Shown here in pieces: positions 62,349 to 64,000 of a stretch of 64,000 nt of DNA. The DNA is from Kribbella kalugense (lineage in GTDB: Bacteria; Actinomycetota; Actinomycetes; Propionibacteriales; Kribbellaceae): contig NZ_SODF01000003.1 in assembly GCF_004365875.1 (NCBI RefSeq), positions 295,763-359,762 on the forward strand. Reading direction: 5' to 3'. A program made the translations under genes and the position numbers. The notes below the pieces were generated by a model. It had not been told where the DNA came from. It ran no database searches and worked only from the letters and a program-made list of their open reading frames with translations. The first letter of the stretch is position 1. The number at the start of each line of letters is the position of its first letter.

Positions 62349-62363
62349 AGCCGGTCACCGGCT
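62349..62363. promoter_or_regulatory. Palindrome upstream of the UDP-glucose dehydrogenase gene
   Basis: AGCCGGT-C-ACCGGCT is a perfect 15-bp palindrome 28 bp before the ATG. A -10-like TAGAGT (62379-62384) lies between them, leaving almost no leader, so a leaderless transcript under operator control is possible. Confidence 0.4.
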
Positions 62364-62391
62364 GATAACCACGATGGGTAGAGTCCCCGAC

Positions 62392-63729
62392 ATGAGTGAA
62401 GCGACCTCCCGCCCGCTGCGGATCGCCGTGATCGGCACCAACTACCTCGGTGCGAACACCGCGGCGGGGATGGCCGAGTTCGGTTTCGACGTGATCGGGG
62501 TCGAGATCGACGAGCACCGGCTGAAGCTGCTGAACGACGGCAAGGCCCCGCTGTACGAGCCCGGGCTGGACCCGCTGCTGAAGAAGCACGTCGACTCCGG
62601 CCGGCTGCGGTTCACCAAGGACTACCGCGAGATCGGCGACTGGGCCGACGTGTACTTCATCTGCGTCGGCACCCCGCAGCTCGAGGGCAGCGAGGCGGCC
62701 GACCTGGCCCAGGTCAACTCGGTCGTGGACATGCTGGCGCCGCTGCTGACCAAGCCGACCCTGGTCGTGGGCCGCTCCACGGTCCCGGTCGGTACGTCGA
62801 AGAAGGTCGAGAGCCGCTTCCACGCCGAGGCCCCGGCCGGCACGGGTGTCGAGATCGCCTGGCAGCCCGAGTTCCTCCGCGAGGCGCACGGCGTGGACGA
62901 CACGCTGCACCCGGACCGGCTCGTGTTCGGCGTCCAGTCCGGGGCCGCCGAGGCCCGGCTGCGCGAGGTGTTCGCGACCCCGATCAGCGAGGGTTCGCCG
63001 GTCGTCGTCTGCAACCTGCCCACCGCGGAGCTGGTCAAGGGTGGCGCGAATGCCTTCCTGGCCACGAAGATCTCGTTCATCAACGCGCTCGCGGAGATGG
63101 CCGACGCGAGCGGCGCGGACGTCACCCAGCTGGCCGACGCGCTCGGGTACGACAAGCGGATCGGCCGCGGCGCCCTCAACGCCGGACCGGGGTACGGCGG
63201 CGGCTGCCTGCCGAAGGACCTGCGGGCGTTCATGCACCGGGCCGGCGAGCTCGGCGTCGAGGAGGTCATCACGCTGCTGCGCGAGGTCGACGACATCAAC
63301 CAGCGCCGGCGGGCCGGAATCGTTGACCTGACCCACGAGATGCTCGGCGGCGACTGGGTCGGCAAGAACGTCACCGTCCTCGGCGCCGCGTTCAAGGCCG
63401 GTACGGACGACGTTCGCGACTCGCCCGCCCTCGACGTGGCCGGCCGGATCCAGCTGCACGGCGCGAACGTCACCGTCTACGACCCGGAGGCGATGGAGAA
63501 CGCTCGCCGGGTCCGTCCGACGCTGCGCTACGCCCCGACCGCCCTCGAGGCCAGCCGCGACGCGCACGCCGTACTGCACCTGACCGAGTGGCCCGAGTTC
63601 CGCGAACTTGACCCCGCCACGCTGCGCGGGTTCGTAAACAACCCGGTCGTCATCGATGCCCGCCTCAACCTCAACGCCGACGCGTGGCGGGCAGCCGGCT
63701 GGATCTACCGCGCCCCCGGCAAGCCCTAG
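62392..63729 (+). CDS. UDP-glucose/GDP-mannose dehydrogenase family protein
   Basis: The 445-residue enzyme has an NAD-binding start IGTNYLGANTAAGMAEFG (Asn in place of the middle Gly of GxGYxG), the VGTP motif, the catalytic Lys region TAELVKGGANAFLATKISF, active-site Cys in GPGYGGGCLPKD and FKAGTDDVRDSP. It oxidises UDP-glucose to UDP-glucuronate for surface glycans. ATG 62392 lacks a Shine-Dalgarno. Its TAG shares CTAG with the MFS gene's stop. Confidence 0.92.
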   Translation: MSEATSRPLRIAVIGTNYLGANTAAGMAEFGFDVIGVEIDEHRLKLLNDGKAPLYEPGLDPLLKKHVDSGRLRFTKDYREIGDWADVYFICVGTPQLEGSEAADLAQVNSVVDMLAPLLTKPTLVVGRSTVPVGTSKKVESRFHAEAPAGTGVEIAWQPEFLREAHGVDDTLHPDRLVFGVQSGAAEARLREVFATPISEGSPVVVCNLPTAELVKGGANAFLATKISFINALAEMADASGADVTQLADALGYDKRIGRGALNAGPGYGGGCLPKDLRAFMHRAGELGVEEVITLLREVDDINQRRRAGIVDLTHEMLGGDWVGKNVTVLGAAFKAGTDDVRDSPALDVAGRIQLHGANVTVYDPEAMENARRVRPTLRYAPTALEASRDAHAVLHLTEWPEFRELDPATLRGFVNNPVVIDARLNLNADAWRAAGWIYRAPGKP

Positions 63730-64000
63730 ACGACTGTCGCCGACCGCAGGACAGGACGGGTCAGTACGACGACGCCGGTGAGTGCCGCGGCGATCGAGAT
63801 GCCAAGGCACACACCGGTGATGCCCACCCCGTGCATGTCGGCGAGGCCGCCGAGCACCGGGTTCATCACCACCAGAGCGAGGCTCTGGGCGAGTACGACG
63901 ATGGACTGCAGACGGGACTGGAACTCACGCTCCACCGAGTTCATCAACAGCGGCAGCACGTGACCCGTGAACGTCCCGACGCCGATCCCGCTCAGCACAC
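63726..64000 (-). CDS. MFS transporter, C-terminal part (continues beyond window)
   Basis: The last 90 or so residues of a membrane protein run off the right edge. GTFTGHVLPLLMNSVEREFQSR, PVLGGLADMHGVGITG and three hydrophobic segments fit the end of a major facilitator permease. Substrate cannot be judged. Confidence 0.7.
   Translation of the reverse strand, partial: VLSGIGVGTFTGHVLPLLMNSVEREFQSRLQSIVVLAQSLALVVMNPVLGGLADMHGVGITGVCLGISIAAALTGVVVLTRPVLRSATVV

Noticed and set aside
1-64000. tRNA, rRNA or CRISPR features
   Set aside because: I found no cloverleaf with a T-loop consensus, no rRNA-like sequence and no regularly spaced repeats when reading both strands.

Overview
The window is 64 kb of very GC-rich, densely coded DNA from an actinomycete. 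The whiB–fbiA–fbiB block, nadK–manC pair, polyphosphate glucokinase, LCP protein, DUF574 methyltransferase and XRE/DUF5753 regulator all point to Actinobacteria. The mix of secreted CAZy-like proteins and many small regulator-plus-enzyme pairs suggests a soil member of the Propionibacteriales such as Kribbella; the genus is an inference. I see no rRNA, tRNA, CRISPR array, IS element or prophage. The two end genes run off the window.

Layout. 1-14 kb is largely chromosomal core: a truncated giant glycosyltransferase, whiB with a clear promoter and terminator, a membrane protein with a Gln/Gly-rich tail, the coenzyme F420 genes fbiA and fbiB, a DUF3105 protein, manC, nadK, two CNNM/CorC membrane proteins, an SDR/LysR divergent pair and tatA. 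14-20.5 kb holds a TIGR03089 protein, an SDR, a cyclic-nucleotide-binding protein with a 1075-residue cyclase-ATPase, and galE. 20.4-28.2 kb holds a repeat element, a decayed methyltransferase, a membrane spermidine-synthase-like protein, a secreted protease, and an envelope cluster (LCP protein, glycosyltransferase, polysaccharide ABC exporter). 28.2-36 kb has a phosphatase, a secreted beta-helix protein with a hybrid DeoR/LacI-like regulator, AzlCD with its XRE-cupin regulator, and a secreted DUF3472-lectin protein.

36-47 kb is accessory: regulators, an epoxide hydrolase, and a complete P450 system (two P450s, ferredoxin, ferredoxin reductase, TetR) divergent from an MFS exporter across a palindrome-rich operator. 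47-53 kb holds DLH/ArsR, then a MarR regulator divergent from a translationally coupled three-gene cassette (GCS2-type glutamate-cysteine ligase, GshB-type ATP-grasp ligase, MAPEG membrane protein). This looks like a glutathione-type thiol pathway in a lineage expected to use mycothiol, and it is the most unusual system here. An AraC/PhyH pair and an F420-class PPOX oxidoreductase follow. 53-64 kb carries a fasciclin lipoprotein divergent from dipZ, with sequences resembling mycobacterial SigK promoters between them (the same gene pairing as mpt70/mpt83-dipZ in M. tuberculosis), then MBL/TetR, aldo-keto reductase, TetR, endonuclease IV, polyphosphate glucokinase, acyl-CoA dehydrogenase and UDP-glucose dehydrogenase.

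Two non-coding patterns stand out. An exact 28-nt sequence occurs in inverted orientation at 20440-20467 and 46783-46810, each time inside a snap-back unit of about 90 nt. At least ten convergent gene pairs overlap at their 3' ends, from 4 to 123 bp, two of them sharing a CTAG stop.
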